DNA of 64,000 bases, taken from the NCBI RefSeq assembly GCF_017876515.1, contig NZ_JAGIOC010000001.1, positions 1,488,001 to 1,552,000 of the forward strand. Direction: 5' to 3'. This document shows, piece after piece, positions 63,904 through 64,000 of this stretch (the first letter of the stretch is position 1; every line of letters starts with the position of its first letter). The stretch comes from Brachybacterium fresconis. GTDB lineage: Bacteria; Actinomycetota; Actinomycetes; Actinomycetales; Dermabacteraceae. Both the position numbers and the translations under genes were made by a program. The notes under the pieces were generated by a model. That model saw only the letters and a program-made list of their open reading frames with translations. It was not told the DNA's origin and did no database searches.

Positions 63904-64000
63904 GCGGCCGCAGCCGTCACCGTCCGGCGAACCCGCCCGTGCCGGCGTTGCCGCCCGCCGACCCGGCCCGCTCCACTGAACCGGCCCCTCCCCACTGAAC

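Overview
This window is chromosomal DNA from a very GC-rich actinobacterium. Actinobacterial hallmarks include a mycothiol conjugate amidase (mca), a histidine phosphatase / DUF3090 / SCO1664-type cluster, a gluABCD glutamate importer, and DUF4245 and DUF4307 proteins. Many genes carry a TAnnnT hexamer 6-7 nt before the start codon, so they look leaderless. Gene content is compatible with Dermabacteraceae (for example Brachybacterium); that is an inference, since no rRNA is present. No tRNA, rRNA or CRISPR array was seen.

Layout. 1-7.4 kb: end of a two-component operon, gluABCD on the minus strand, a WYL regulator divergent from a VOC protein, and a PspC-like protein. 7.4-14.2 kb: Tat-exported PhoD-like phosphatase, an ABC exporter under a divergent TetR regulator, a TetR/NAD(P)-oxidoreductase pair with two matched operators, and a Phd/PIN toxin-antitoxin pair. 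14.3-32.2 kb: an accessory region ending exactly at the 3' end of ychF. 32.2-64 kb: mostly housekeeping genes (ychF, rmuC, xseAB, fumC, PIN-PhoH, uppS, mca, greA, rimI-tsaB-tsaE-alr-nnr-acpS, glmS, coaA) with two more ABC transporters.

The main discovery candidate is the accessory region. The last codons of ychF (tail ...VVEFRFNV-stop) recur, in the same orientation and with varying decay, at eight places (here Y1-Y8: 15.16, 16.57, 20.67, 21.45, 25.69, 30.80, 31.00 and 32.16 kb). They separate blocks of accessory genes: a glycosyltransferase, TetR plus EamA exporter, HigBA plus a third gene, regulators with SDR/VOC enzymes, and LtrA with SDR and TetR. Several copies encode the same peptide tail with different codons. 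Others cut a gene or form its new C-terminus. Two copies (Y3, Y5) form a 9+9 bp dyad around a 4 nt centre, with a compensated outer base pair. This is what serial site-specific integration at the ychF 3' end would leave, yet no recombinase gene is visible here. A near-identical higB-higA module sits immediately inboard of two of the tails (Y4 and Y8). Each module is followed, through the same ATGA overlap, by a different third gene (truncated P-loop kinase versus nucleotidyltransferase). An intact ISL3-type element with a perfect 8 bp target duplication lies in the same region.

Secondary points of interest are several clear regulator operators, a greA leader with two mutually exclusive stems, and tandem arrays built from paired half-units at 40.85 and 43.95 kb.
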